Of a stretch of DNA of 64,000 bases, positions 17,187 to 28,329 are shown piece by piece (position 1 is the first letter of the stretch; each line of letters opens with the position of its first letter). The notes below the pieces were generated by a model. That model was not told the origin of the DNA, made no database searches, and saw nothing but the letters and a program-made list of their open reading frames with translations. Location: the NCBI GenBank assembly GCA_035772405.1, contig JAYKKM010000263.1:1565001-1629000 (forward strand). Direction: 5' to 3'. Both the position numbers and the translations under genes were made by a program. Source of the DNA: Chrysogorgia sp. JL179-B06 (taxonomy: Eukaryota > Cnidaria > Anthozoa > Scleralcyonacea > Chrysogorgiidae).

Positions 17187-17505
17187 TTAAAAATTATTTG
17201 AGGTTTTTCTCCAAATTTAATAAAACACTTTTACACCTCTAATATTTTTATTTGGGATATTTCATCTAAAATTATTTTGAGGTTTTTTCAAAACTCTATC
17301 TCTCTAAAACTTTTTTGGGAAGCAACACTCCGAAATAATTTTTATCTTAAAATTTATTTGGATTTTTCTCCAAATTTAATAAAACACTTTTACACCTCTA
17401 ATATTTTTATTGGATAATTCATCTAAAATTATTTTGAGGTTTCTCCAAACTCTATCTCTCTCTAAAACTTTTTTGGGAATCCGAAATAATTTTTATGAGA
17501 TATAT
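17187..17505. repeat. Two tandem copies of a ~155-base AT-rich repeat
   Basis: The first copy is about 17,187-17,346 and the second 17,347-17,505. Both contain CTCCAAATTTAATAAAACAC, then ACACCTCTAATATTTTTATT, then CTATCTCTC and ACTTTTTTGGGAA. They differ by small indels. Confidence 0.8.
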
Positions 17506-17894
17506 CCTCTTATAATATTTTGAGATCCTTTTTAAAAATACCGTAACTAAGGAATATCAGTCATTCGGCCATAAGATGGCGTCGAGGTAAGAGCTCCATG
17601 GCGGAAATTTCTATGATTAATTCAAAATGCTTATTTTTATTTCAATAAACATGACTACTCTTTCAAATAAAAATAAGGACAGTTCAAAACTGTTTATTTT
17701 TATTTTCAAACATCATTACAAGTCTTCAAATAAAAATATGGCGTTTTTGGATGGTACGTAAGTATTACATCACATCGGGTGAGGTATGATGGTTATGTAT
17801 AATAGAATTTTTTGTATTTTTTTTCAAAAACGTGGTGTGTGTCAGTATATATATCACAGTGTGAATGATGATCTGATTAAGTGCTGTCTCGGAT
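17506..17894. other. Gene-free AT-rich sequence
   Basis: No gene. Around 17,620-17,740 an A/T-rich segment with TTATTTTTATTTCAA is repeated loosely. A short segment at 17,575-17,605 (AAGATGGCGTCGAGGTAAG) resembles an exon end with a donor but has no supporting frame. Confidence 0.35.
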
Positions 17895-18237
17895 GCTATA
17901 TGGGGTTGAAAGCAATGATGGATCAGGAACAGGAAGTTTAGTCGTAGAATTTCGTGTTCCGAATAATTGATAATCAGTGGGGAAAGTTTGCACAGAACCC
18001 AAACATGTCTAAGGTGAAACAGTGTGGAGAACGAGAGACGCGGAATATATCCAGAACTATGCCTCGTGAATAGTTCTGGATATATTCCCCGTCTCTCGTT
18101 CTCCACACTGTTTCACCTTAGACATGTTTGGTTTCTCGGTGAACTTTTCCACACTGATCATCAGTTGTTCAGAACACTAAATTCTACGACTTAAACATCC
18201 TGTTCCTGGTTCATCACTGCTTTCAACCCCGTATAGC
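17895..18237. repeat. Long fold-back element, arms ~165 bases
   Basis: The left arm starts at GCTATATGGGGTTGAAAGC and the right arm ends at CTTTCAACCCCGTATAGC. The inner 60 bases of each arm (18,000-18,058 and 18,070-18,130) are almost perfect complements around an 11-base loop. The outer parts diverge with indels. This fits a fold-back or MITE-like DNA element, or two head-to-head copies of a repeat. Confidence 0.8.
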
Positions 18238-18589
18238 AAATGACGTCAGTACTTGCTTAACACTATTCACCTTGAATGACCTTCAAACTCTCTGGTCGTT
18301 CAACTCAGGATTATCAAAAAACTGGTCGTACAACAACACGACCCAAGTGATATATATACTCTTGACCGCGACCACCTTATTTTGAATAATTTTAATACAA
18401 AAAACCTCTTGTATACGACCAGCTTCATATCCCCCCTGATTTGATCACTGGTCGTTCTTAACAGGGTGACCACACCTTAAAATGTTTCAACCCCCCTGGA
18501 AATTTGGGATTGTGCTGTGCTCTGATTGGTCCATTCAAATCATTCTTGATTCTGATTGGCTTAGAGCTCGGTTCCAATCCCAAACACAT
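18238..18589. other. Gene-free sequence with repeated TGGTCGT motifs
   Basis: TCTGGTCGTTCAAC, ACTGGTCGTACAAC and CACTGGTCGTTCTTAAC occur within 18,290-18,460, with an inverted copy (ACGACCAG) near 18,413. Two inverted CCAAT sites (TCTGATTGG) occur near 18,522 and 18,551. No gene is seen. Confidence 0.4.
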
Positions 18590-18590
18590 T

Positions 18591-18613
18591 GATATATATA
18601 TATATATATATAT
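18591..18613. repeat. (TA)n microsatellite
   Basis: A run of TA repeats. It marks the 3' truncation of the retrotransposon relic that continues to the right on the minus strand. Confidence 0.8.
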
Positions 18614-20186
18614 TACTACTATCATCAGTATACATGGATATCTCAGAGCTACTTATGGTATAATTCAGATCATTTTGGAAAATGTTCCCAAATATGGCAG
18701 ATGTAAGTGGGGATCGACGAATTTCTGAAGAAAGCGTGCCACACTTATGGTATCGCAAACAAGCATAGCAAAGGACCAAACGTTGAACATTGAGGACATC
18801 CTCTCTCTAGGGTCTTCCATGTGCTGGTTACAGATCCGATTCTGACCCGATTCATTCTATTTTCAAAGTACGAGCGAAACAGCTTCAATGAATTCTCCGA
18901 AAAATTATAAGCCTCTGATTTCTTAACAATCAGCGGTGGGTATAACGAATCAAAAGCCTTGCTCATATCTGTCGAAACAATTCCCACTATTCTTCTGTTA
19001 TCTATTTCGAATTTCCAGTTTTCAACAAGTCTCAGAATTGTTGTCTCACAACTATGCTTTTTACGGTATGCAGTCATGTTTTGGCTCAATTTTGGCTCCA
19101 TGAAACCTGTGGTTTGTTCGCTTAATAGCTTTTCATAAACCTTATCCACGCTTGACAGCACTGTTACCGGTCTATAATTTTTGTCCTTCATTTTGTCATC
19201 TTTCTTGTAAATTGGTATCCATTCACCAAGCTTCCAATTCGCCGGCCACACACCTTCTCTTATGCTCATGTTTAATATCCCTGTCAGTGATGGAGCAATT
19301 TCCTTGGCACATAATTTTAAAATTCAAGGGTGAAGGTTGTCAAAACCTACTGCTTTTCGTGGATTAATTTGTGTCAGTGTTCCTCTACTGCCTTTGTACT
19401 TACTTCTGTAAACTCAAAAGGTTCTCCAAAAGTGTCACTATCTATCTTAGATTTGATAGTTTGAATGCTGGAGTGATCAATAAAGTCATGTTCAGTGAGA
19501 CTTTCCACATTATCTCCACCTATCCCATCTGCTATTCTGGAAAAATAATTTGCTAAGTGTTCTGCAACTTTCTGTTGATCTCCTTCTAATTTTCCATTTA
19601 TATTCAGACATATGCCTTCTTCGCTATTTCCTTTGCCTTTTTGAGCTAGAAAAGGCCTGAACGTTTTGCAAAAGTTTCTAGGATTTGATTTCATTTTTTC
19701 AGATACTTGTTTCCAATATGCTTTTATGGCTTTTCGTCTTTCTTTTGTGGCTTCATTTCTCCATTTTTTCATTAACTCGAAATTTTCCTGGGTTCTGTTC
19801 TTACTGTATTTTTTGGAGTATCTGCGCTTAGTTCTTATTGCCTTCTTCCAGTTGGTTGTCATACAAGGCACATCCTTTGCTCTAACTTTCATCTTTTTAA
19901 TGGGTGCATGCTCGTCTAGGATACTGTTTAATTGTGTGTTCCAACAGTCATACTTTTCGTCTATTGTATCAAACATATCAGCTATATGCCAAGGTACCGA
20001 GTTGAGGTCTTTCTTTAGTTGTTTTTCGTTGATGTTCTTAAGGTTTCTAAACGACACTATTTTGTAGGGATAGTGAACTGCTTTCGCTGACATGACTCCA
20101 TACACCATCGCATGATCGCTTATTTGAGGATTAAATACGTCACATTCTATAAATAATTCTGGTTTGTTGGTAAGAATAACATCTAA
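18614..20186 (-). pseudogene. CR1/L2-like non-LTR retrotransposon, endonuclease end to reverse transcriptase
   Basis: Read on the minus strand, 20,186-19,374 gives the C-terminal end of an APE endonuclease (ISDHAMVYG, the conserved SDH motif) and the linker. Then 19,269-18,745 gives reverse transcriptase motifs, including NYRPVTVLSSVDKVYEKLL, STDMSKAFDSL and RGCPQCSTFGPLL, and another frame at about 18,660 gives MYTDD, a variant of the catalytic YADD. Frame changes near 19,270-19,374 and 18,750 and the loss of everything after MYTDD show a dead, truncated copy. Its upstream endonuclease half lies at 24,698-25,030, cut off by an inserted Helitron-like element. Confidence 0.85.
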
Positions 20187-20436
20187 CTAGAAATACGTTA
20201 TACGCAACACCCCTCGCCCGCTTATACTGTTTGAAACTTTTATAGCGTAGTTGCTAATTTACTACTGTAATACAGTACTGTAGTTCTTTTACTTGAATTA
20301 GGTACAGGTATTAGCCCATTTATTTGCAAAACTGAATAAATTTGCAGTGGACAATATCTCTGAGAGCTTTGTGTTGTTTGAATTTAATTCTTCCATAGGA
20401 CATCAAACTAAATAGCGTAAACTTTTTAAATTTTTG

Positions 20437-20525
20437 GGTGCAGTACCTGGCACCTGCACTGAACAGAATAGTGGGGAAGTTTACTGCTGTTTCTACCATA
20501 AATCACTAAGAAAGAAATTACAGCA
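20437..20525. repeat. Dispersed repeat, copy 1
   Basis: Shares GAACAGAATAGTGGGG, CTGTTTCTACCAT and AATCACTAAGAAAGAAATTA with 22,428-22,497. Both copies are inside the Helitron-like element. Confidence 0.6.
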
Positions 20526-20691
20526 CTTGTCTCACACAAGAGCAAAACTCGGGCCCCAGGACTGACATGTGTACCCCTCCCATAAATTTCCATGAGATGT
20601 ATGAATGATCCCTTAATTGCAAGTATATATTTTTAGACACCTCATACCTTTATAATGTTATTGTATGGTAGTAACAGTACAGCATAATATA

Positions 20692-20828
20692 CAATTATTG
20701 GATGAGGTTGAGCATCATGATATCAAGAATTATCCAGACCGAGGTCAATGTTACCTGCCAAAGCAGATAACTTTGACCGAGGTCTGGATAACTCTTAAAT
20801 ATCATGCATAAGCCGAATCCAATAATTG
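20692..20828. repeat. Fold-back element (MITE-like)
   Basis: The ends are CAATTATTGGAT and its complement ATCCAATAATTG. Inner arms around TTATCCAGACCGAGGTCAA pair with TTGACCGAGGTCTGGATAA with a small mismatch block. Confidence 0.7.
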
Positions 20829-21081
20829 TTTTATTGTACATTGTTCAAGATAGCCTTACTATAAAAATATACAAACAAATCTACTACAGGCGTTTTTTAA
20901 TTTGTAATTTTTGCACGTTTGGTCCTAGTGACGTCATCAGTGTTAAATAACTTTTGTTTTGGACACCTCCGTGCAATAATTCACAGTATTCAACAGAAAT
21001 GAGGTCGCACCTGCCAGAGATTAATAATTCACTGGAATTGACCAATAGAAAACGAGAATGAATTTTGAATGTATAATAATT

Positions 21082-21186
21082 AACAGTTATTCCACGAACT
21101 CGAGTCGTATATGAGCTGATAGCCGACGAGGCGCTAGCCGAGTCGGCTATCAGCCATATACGACGAGAGTGAGTGGAATAACTGTT
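21082..21186. repeat. Fold-back element (MITE-like)
   Basis: Arms begin AACAGTTATTCCAC and end GTGGAATAACTGTT. The inner part pairs CGTATATG-GCTGATAGCCGAC with its complement around a 15-base GC-rich loop. Confidence 0.75.
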
Positions 21187-23204
21187 TTATCAATCACTCA
21201 TGGAAGGCATTCATATTATAAACAGTTTGAAGTTTGAACGAAGAAAGTTTCGCTCTGCAAAACCACTTTACCGATCAAAAAACAGTTCAGCAAAGTCAGT
21301 TGTAAATGTTCACATTGCAATGGTGAAAGTTGAACACTGTACTTTTTATCGTGGAGCTTCGCCGACTGCCATGTTTGAATACTGAACCCCGTTCATGTTG
21401 ACATCAAACTTATTGCATTTTGAATCATTTGGACGCTGAAAGAGACTTTCACAGGCATGATTTAGATGCTTCAAGTATTTTTGGATCTTTTCGACAGGGC
21501 GGATGCTTGAGTCTCGAATACGGAAGATTTTGCCGTAGGACTCATCTTCGGTGTTGCCGAGGCCGCCTTTTGCTCTTTTGAAATGGGTTTTTTGTAGACT
21601 ACTCCAGCTATCTTGCCAGACTTTCTCAAGTCTTTGACGAAAGCTTCTAGAATATGGTTAGCTTCAGCAAAGGTAGGGTCCCGAATTATGCTAAAACCTT
21701 TGTTTGACGTTTTTTGAGAAATCTAAATGGCAACTCTAATGAACTTTATTGTTGTTTTTATTTACAAGCCATCTTTCTGCCTTAGCAGAAATGTGAAATT
21801 GCTTTATTAAGCAAGAATTTAACTTTGTTTTGGACATTTCTGTTATGTACTTGTCAAATTTCTTTGAACTCGTAAACCATTCATTCGTAAAGCAAGTAGA
21901 AACGCTAAAATTTAATTTTTTGAAGGCCAAAAATATTTCTAGCAACGCCACTTTAAACGTCGCTGTTTTTCTAAAAATATGAAATTTGGAGAGCTTTTCG
22001 TAAAATCTAGTTTTTCTATCTACCGTCAAATACTTTCATTCCGAATTTGGTTGCTTTCTGTGTGCATTTTGGTGTACTATTTCCCAGTAAAACTTGAATT
22101 TCTTCGTTTAATTCTGCAAATCTGGCAGCCATTTTGCTAGATTTCTCTACTAGTAGGATATGAGCTGATAGCCTACTAGTAGAGGAACCAATCAGATTGC
22201 AGAATAGCTCATATCCAGAGCTTGTGTATATAATAAATGCTTTTAGCCAGTGGAATTGGGGAAAGTGTTGAGATGAACGGGTACTTTGTGTTACTGGTAG
22301 GTACGCAACACGCATAATGGTTGCAACATTTCATTGGTCTGCAGAATACACCAATCATAAGTGATTGACGTGGCGATGTGGCCGGGCCTCTTGCAAGACC
22401 CGGGCATTTTGGCATTTAAAAATTTTTGAGTGCAGCAACAGAATAGTGGGGGGTCTACTGCGGTTTCTACCATCAATCACTAAGAAAGAAATTACTTTTA
22501 TCACAATATTGATGACTCACGAAATAATCAATGCAGTATTTTGTATATACTGACACCAAAGGCTGTTGAAGGAAGAAAGTGCATCTCTATCATACAATGA
22601 GTGTCCTTTAAAAAAATCAAATTCGTTCAAATGTCTACGGATGGCATGCATATATAGTGCAAATGTATAGGGGTCCATTCAAATTAGATTTACTAAGACG
22701 TACCTATTAGGGATAATACTCCAATTGTTGGTGTAGATAGATTGTATACAGTAAGTTGATAATTCTACCCACATTGGACTACTGTGATGTGGAGCTGGCA
22801 GCAATATGGATAACTAAATATTGATGGTCATAATCAGAGGTCTCTAGGCATAATGCATGTCAGGGAAACTGATTGGTTAATAGAAATCCCAAGTTTTGTA
22901 CCTCTTGTATTAGAAGCAAGTTACATTGTGTAATGCTAGTTAGGAAATTCCATGGCATTTTAACATCATATCTACCAGTAAAGAGCTATTTTCCATGTTT
23001 CAATTAATCTGTTCATACATGTTATAGCACCATTATCTATTGCCTTAATTGACAATATGTGAAGGATATACAACTTTTGAGTTAAAATTAGTTTTTGTAA
23101 CATTGTACTGTACATTTGTAACAACTGTAATTTGTTAGAAAACAAGACCCCATATATTGATACCAGTGTTAGCATTGAAGGGGCTATCCTGTATAAATAT
23201 TATT
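21187..23204. other. Gene-free interior of the Helitron-like element
   Basis: No convincing gene. Short open frames here have no protein-like features. A perfect 12-base inverted repeat (TCTACTAGTAGG, 22,146-22,157 with 22,172-22,183) is nested beside a second one (GGATATGAGCT and complement). The second copy of the dispersed repeat is at 22,428-22,497. Confidence 0.4.
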
Positions 23205-23205
23205 G

Positions 23206-23236
<31 letters not shown>

Positions 23237-23280
23237 ACTAATAATAATAATGCATTAACAATACTACTACTAATAATAAT
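23205..23280. repeat. (TTA)n/(AAT)n microsatellite
   Basis: A run of ATT/TTA triplets, then AAT triplets on the same strand. Confidence 0.8.
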
Positions 23281-23696
23281 ACCTAATGCAGATTGCAGAT
23301 ACCATATTTGCCATGTAACAAAGCATATAATATATGGCATTGTGTACTATAGTATCTAAATTATATCACCGTGCACATATATATTATAACCTATATTCAG
23401 AATGCCATGCCTAGTCTGCTTGTCGACAATGATCTAGCTAACACACATAGTAGCTGTCAACATACCCAATGTGAACTTATAATAATAAGCTGTATTTTAC
23501 ATTGACAGAATAAGTTGACCTTTTGACCCACTAGGCCAGCTAAGTGTACTGTAGATCTAACATGTTCCATAATGGATGGTGTACTGTAAACACAGATTAT
23601 ATATGGAATACATACCAGTATACAAAACATGGACGTCAAGATGATATCGTCAGAAACATAATATTCCTGGTTGAAAAAATTATAACCTTCTTATTG

Positions 23697-23755
23697 CCAG
23701 TGACGGCCTCTAACCATTGAGCCATCGAGATTCAGATGGAGAGAGGTTACAATGA
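23697..23755 (-). repeat. tRNA-derived SINE head, minus strand
   Basis: The minus strand reads TGGCTCAATGGTTAGAG, a good pol III box A. The box B position is degenerate. It is similar to 23,905-23,975 in the opposite orientation. Confidence 0.45.
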
Positions 23756-23904
23756 TGCACTGGTTCTAATGATATATGTACTGCCTATGCACAGCAGTTA
23801 CTATATATTTCAGTAATGACTAATGATTGGGTGTGTTAATATATACACTGCTGTTATATCAATAGAATCAGTACATCAATGTAACGTTCACTCACCATCT
23901 GAGT

Positions 23905-23975
23905 CTTGGTAGCTCAATGGTCAGAGCATCTCACTGGAAATCAGAAAGTTATCCCTGTCCGGGACACAATAATTT
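23905..23975 (+). repeat. tRNA-derived SINE head
   Basis: TGGTAGCTCAATGGTCAGAGC is a clear box A region of a tRNA-like sequence. The expected box B (GGTTCRANTCC) has decayed to a GTTATCCCTGTCC-like stretch, so this is a SINE piece and not a functional tRNA. Confidence 0.5.
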
Positions 23976-24508
23976 TTCTGAGGATATGAGCTAGCTTGAC
24001 AATCATCCATGTACTGTATCGTCTGTTTCCCCCCGAGCTCTCCCTTATTCACTACAGCAGTGTATATATTAAGTATTAACACTGACAAGTATACATAGTA
24101 ATGCTTGTTTATTGCTACAAAATTGTAGGCCAGGCCCAGGTCATATAAACACAGCAATAGTATGCATGTTTTTTCACCCTAAACTACTGTATATATAGGC
24201 TAATTATCAAGCAGATAGTATTTATAATTTTAATCAAATAATAAACATACTGTCAATATATTATACATATATGTTTTGAAAATTCAAAACATTACACACC
24301 TTCAAATTTTCCCAAATCTCTCTGTTAAGTATTTCAAAATGTGTCTATTAGATTTCGGAGCTTGGAGCAAATACACAATAAAGTGTACAATTATTTAAAT
24401 TACATTCAAACATCATTAATAATTCATGAGGAAAAGACAAAAGAAAATCACGACCGTATCGTGGTTTTAAATGTGATAAAGATTCGTCCTGATTTACATA
24501 AACTTTAT

Positions 24509-24510
<2 letters not shown>

Positions 24511-24553
<43 letters not shown>
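24511..24553. repeat. (TA)n microsatellite
   Basis: About 20 TA repeats inside the Helitron-like element. Confidence 0.85.
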
Positions 24554-24555
<2 letters not shown>

Positions 24556-24650
24556 ATCTATAAATCCGATCCGAGATTAGGATTCGCTAGCTTGCATCTT
24601 GCGTGATAACAATGGCGTGATAAAGGACTAAACGCCGGTCGATATTAGCA

Positions 24651-24695
24651 CCCTCGCCCTCAGGCCTTCGGCCGGCGCTTCGCGCCGGGCGAGGG
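24651..24695. other. Three-way GC hairpin at the 5' end of the Helitron-like element
   Basis: The outer stem CCCTCGCCC (24,651-24,659) pairs with GGGCGAGGG (24,687-24,695). Between them are two smaller perfect hairpins, GGCC-TTC-GGCC (24,663-24,673) and GGCGC-TTC-GCGCC (24,674-24,686). On the minus strand both have GAA loops, and the second contains the core GCGAAGC, known as an unusually stable DNA mini-hairpin. The T-shaped layout recalls parvovirus-type terminal hairpins. Confidence 0.75.
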
Positions 24696-24697
24696 GA

Positions 24698-25030
24698 TAA
24701 GGTTTCGCTGATGTTGGTTACCCTGGTTGGTTTTTTCACTAAGCATTCAAGACCATGTACCTCCTCTAAGTCACACAGTATCTTTCCTTCTCTACTTTCT
24801 GGTTTTAATCTGTTAAGATTCAAATCTCCTGTAATAATTATGAACTGTTTTTCCAGAGAACTCCAGTGACAGATTTCGTTCAATTCTTCTTCTAGCCTGG
24901 TGTAATAAGCTTCTCCAACAGTTTTAGGAGGTCTATAAAGACCAACAACTACGACGTCGTGGCATCCAAACTTCGATTGAATTACCAGAGGTTCAATTGT
25001 TTTATATGTTCTTGGTAACTTCAGCTTTTT
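24698..25030 (-). pseudogene. CR1/L2-like endonuclease domain, 5' half of the split retrotransposon
   Basis: The minus strand from about 25,030 encodes an APE-type endonuclease segment: DVVVVGLYRPP, then IIITGDLNLNRL (the conserved GDxN motif), then CLVKKPTRVTN. It is cut at 24,698 at the point where the sequence of 20,186 continues in the same frame. The part upstream of 25,030 is lost. Together with 18,614-20,186 it is one degraded retrotransposon copy. Confidence 0.8.
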
Positions 25031-25057
25031 AGATGGTAGTGATGAGTTAAGTGTTCT

Positions 25058-25192
25058 AGCTTGAAGTTAGTAAAGTTGTAAAGGTTTTGCTGTGCAAGCT
25101 GTGTCCAGACAGGATCACAGGACTTGAACCTGTAACCTGGTTGCTACACCTCAACACAGTTTGCAAGTTTACAAGTTTACTAACTTCAAGCT
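25058..25192 (-). repeat. Fold-back enclosing a tRNA-like sequence
   Basis: AGCTTGAAGTTAGTAAA at the left pairs with TTTACTAACTTCAAGCT at the right. The centre, on the minus strand, carries GGTTCAAGTCC, a perfect pol III box B, within a short stem. A SINE-derived fold-back is likely. Confidence 0.55.
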
Positions 25193-25339
25193 GCAACTAC
25201 CTAACTTAACTAACATCATTTCATTTAATCAGTGCAAAAACTGTAAATCAAACTTGGTTTATTGTTGCTAAATACTGTTAAAGAATTTATAAATTTTGTA
25301 CCTAATCCAAATTGCTTTTTGTTTTCTCTTCTATGATAG

Positions 25340-25648
25340 GATGACAATCGAGATAGCATGTCCAAGAAAATTGCTGAATGCAAAACCCCAAAGCTTGTAT
25401 CAACTGGCACAGTGCAGGACATCCACACATGCCTGGCTGCAGAAGGCATGGTAGTTAAATTTAGGTCAACCAATATTTTAAATGCAGTTTTGTGTTTAAT
25501 GTCAGCATTTTATGCATTCAATACAGAATACCCAAAAGCAGCTGGTTGTGGACAAACAAAAAACATTTACCTCTTTCTAGAACATTTGGTAATTCCAAAG
25601 CAATCGTGCGGCAAAATATTGCCAGTTGGCATAGAACTTTTTGAGTAA
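25340..25648 (+). pseudogene. Fragment of an uncharacterised repeat-encoded protein (YxFN family)
   Basis: An open frame from about 25,358 encodes about 96 residues ending GKILPVGIELFE. The segment SAFYAFNTEYPKAAG resembles a motif (YYVFN-x-YP) seen again at 28,330-28,615 and 59,200-59,450. I read all three as pieces of one dispersed repeat-encoded gene family of unknown function. Here the frame is the longest but lacks the rest of the gene. Confidence 0.4.
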
Positions 25649-26090
25649 GCTCAAGCGTTGATGAGTTATTGATGTATTAAGTAGGATTAAGTATTGGTTT
25701 GTATATGGAATTTAATGAATGTTTGTATAGTAATTTTTTTGTAATTAAATATTTGGATTATTTCTCATCTCTTGACATGCAATTTAAATTCGACCAAATT
25801 AGAAATTGGTTAAATCTACCATTTTTATTTTAACCATTGTTAATTTGGTTAAAATGGAGTTGGTTTTTACAGTGATTTTCACAGTGTGTATGGCCATCAA
25901 AGGCAGCACAGCCATTATCAGACAGTCAACAATGAGCGAGATCACATAAACGTGGAGTTATCACATCATGGAGAATACACGTTCCTAACTGTTTATATTT
26001 CAGTACACTAGTTTCTTTTGTACCAACATATGTACTATTAAACCAACCTTTGTACCAACATTTCCTCTATTAAGGTGCAAGAATCAACTC
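25649..26090. other. Gene-free sequence
   Basis: It contains a palindromic-looking TTGGTTAAA/TTTAACCA cluster near 25,800-25,860, also echoed near 28,850. No gene is seen. Confidence 0.35.
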
Positions 26091-26099
26091 ACAAGCTTG

Positions 26100-26602
26100 C
26101 TGCCATCTAATAATAAAGAATTCACAAGGCTAGTGTTGGGAGCGGATCACAGCATTCGTCACAAGCAAGATATGGCCGCGACTGACCAACACGCAGCAAA
26201 TGATTTATTGAGCGGTTCGAGAAAGCTAAACAAGAGAAATCATCGATTAAAGTAAAACATGTCAATACCGAACATGTTGGTGGTCTATCGTGCACGTTAT
26301 CCACGTCGCGGTATACAACCTATCGAGTTTCTATAGCGACTAGACACTCTTGTGAATGTCCGGACTTCTTAAGAAATCGAGGTAAAGATGTCTGCAAACA
26401 TATCATTTGGACTTTGCTCCATGTTTGCAGAATTCCCGAGAACAGTACGATATTGCAGCAAATAGTTCTTACAGTTGAAGAGAAAACAGAGATTGTGGAA
26501 AAACACGCAAAAAGAAATCCTAGAATCCTTCGGTACTTTACGCAAAATTCTCCTCAGACAAGCAGACAAAACACCAGTCATATAAGACCCACAACTGCAT
26601 GA
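26100..26602 (+). pseudogene. SWIM zinc-finger protein fragment
   Basis: A rightward frame from about 26,100 reads without a stop to 26,602. It contains CECPDFLRNRG followed by DVCKHIIWTL, the CxC...CxH pattern of a SWIM zinc finger. The C-terminal part (RNPRILRYFTQNSPQTSRQ) reappears at 58,785-58,860, so the sequence is a repeated relic. SWIM domains occur in MULE-type transposases and in host proteins; I cannot say which this is. Confidence 0.5.
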
Positions 26603-26879
26603 AATGTGAACTGAGTCGCTAGACAACTTTAAATGGACACCTATTATGCATTAGCTGTATCGTTTGTTCATAAATGTTAAAATAATAATAAATCTTGGTC
26701 AGAATGAAAGCGTGTTTGTTCTAAAACAAACTCAGTTATGGGGGACATGTTGACTTATTTTAGCTACCCACGTTAATTCACAGTGTATGTTCTTACTTTC
26801 AGGCAACGGCCACGAATAACGACGACTACCGAGTAAACGACAAGCTGATCACTTGTTACTACTGTGAGAAAGAATACCT

Positions 26880-27880
26880 GAAGATTGGTTGACATTTTCA
26901 ATAAATGCACAAAGATTGTTCCATGTTTACATTGTAATGGCTTCTTTCACCAGAAAGAATTATATAAGCATGTGGCAAATTGTCCGTTTTCAGAAGACAC
27001 GAAGTTACTTCATCCTAGGAGAAGGTTGGACACTTATGAATTGTGGGGCCGTTTTGGGGGACGCTTTGGTCTTCATGTTATCTCTGCAGAGTGCTACAAC
27101 CAAATATCTTTATTTAAAATCGATAGAACGTGTTTTCAAAAACTATGGTTCTGAAGTGGGATTGCTGTGTACCGTTGTGTACTAACAACTGGAGAAATTC
27201 TAAAAATATAAAGGCCCACACAATACCCGAGTAAGATTAGAAATGACAACCTTTCCAGTTCCTCAAGGACAAAAATTTGTGGTCAACACTTCACTGGATG
27301 AGAAAGAGTAGCCAGAAATCAACTGCCCACGACATTTCCTTGGACAATAAACGTACAAGTATAACCCCACCGAGAAATAGTAAAGCATGCCCTAACGCCT
27401 TCGACTACAAGGAAAAGAACTGCTTCAGGTGAAATCTACGTCTATTACCAATGCATTTATACCAGGAGAGGAAGATACAAGCGAGGAACAGTTACTGACA
27501 GTGAACGAAGAGACGGTGGATCCCTATCCCGAGTGTATTTCTGCAGCAGAAAATGTGGAACTGAAAGAAAATGTCGAAGAGAAACCTACCGAAAATGAAT
27601 TTCTTCGGGAAGAAATAAAAATATTAAAAGCAGAGCTGTAGGTAATGAAGTATAAACAAGAGAATGAGCCTCTGTTTAACATTGACAATTACCAGAACGA
27701 TCGAGACATTTCTTTTTACACTGGCTTTCCAAACTACGAAACAAAGAAGCTATGCTTCAATATTCTTACCTAAACTGTGTAACAGTTCATATGAGAATCA
27801 CTCAACAAGGGAATCGCTCAAGAAGCTTGGAATTATGGTGTCGATTCGCATTCGCTATCTCACATGATTCCTTCATTCCT
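26880..27880 (+). pseudogene. THAP/zinc-finger transposon-like gene relic, copy 1
   Basis: Broken frames in order. First, a Cys/His finger of the form C-x2-C-x12-H-x3-C (PCLHCNGFFHQ, ELYKHVANC) at 26,924-26,990. Then a THAP-like start (MVLKWDCCVPLC) at 27,140-27,180, a leucine-zipper-like segment at 27,570-27,640, and NDRDISFYTGFPNYETKK at about 27,695-27,750. The last phrase resembles the region before the DDE domain of THAP-carrying transposases. Frameshifts and stops separate all pieces. A second partial copy is at 34,737-35,175. Confidence 0.5.
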
Positions 27881-28329
27881 TACTATGACTCATAGAATCC
27901 CAATCAAACTTACAGGTAACTTACAGGTAAGTCTCGTTTAATTTCTCAATTATTTATAATTTCAGAAATGGAAAACCGGTGCATCATATACACTTGGGGA
28001 CAAGAAAACCCACCAGCACAAGACGGGTTAACTTTTTTGGGAAATTGTTGCTGTAAGTATTGTTTTACATTTATCTATATGTGTAGTTTTACATTCCAAT
28101 TCGATATGTCAGTGCTTTGTTATCTTTGTTAAGTGTCCAGTTAGTGGAATTTTGCAGTTGGATCAGTGTTTCCTGTGGTTTCAAAATAATTAAGAGCTTA
28201 AAAATCCAAACAAAATTCCATGGACAAGAAATCTACGTAAGAGGTTCAACTCGACTGTAAATGCTTCTCTACACAATCGCTATTATTTTCTTAAAGCCAT
28301 TGTTGCTTATTATTTATTGTTAATTAATA

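Larger units (their letters stand above)
20187..24697 (-). mobile_element. Helitron-like non-autonomous insertion (4,511 bp)
   Basis: The insertion splits a retrotransposon endonuclease gene exactly between codons. On the minus strand the inserted DNA begins with TC (24,697-24,696) and ends with CTAG (20,190-20,187). The host bases are A on one side and T on the other, with no target duplication. These are the textbook Helitron ends. Near both ends lies a related GC-rich box (CCCCTCGCCCG at the 5' end, its complement 15-30 bases before the 3' CTAG). No Rep/helicase gene is present, so it is non-autonomous or its interior has been replaced. Interior sequence holds two fold-backs, SINE pieces and microsatellites. 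An AT-rich body with GC-rich ends is unusual. Confidence 0.65.

Noticed and set aside
16997..17242. 81-codon open frame at the provirus edge
   Set aside because: It runs into the tandem repeat and has no motif, leader or codon bias.
23905..23975. Candidate tRNA gene
   Set aside because: Box A is good but box B and the acceptor stem do not form; treated as a SINE head.
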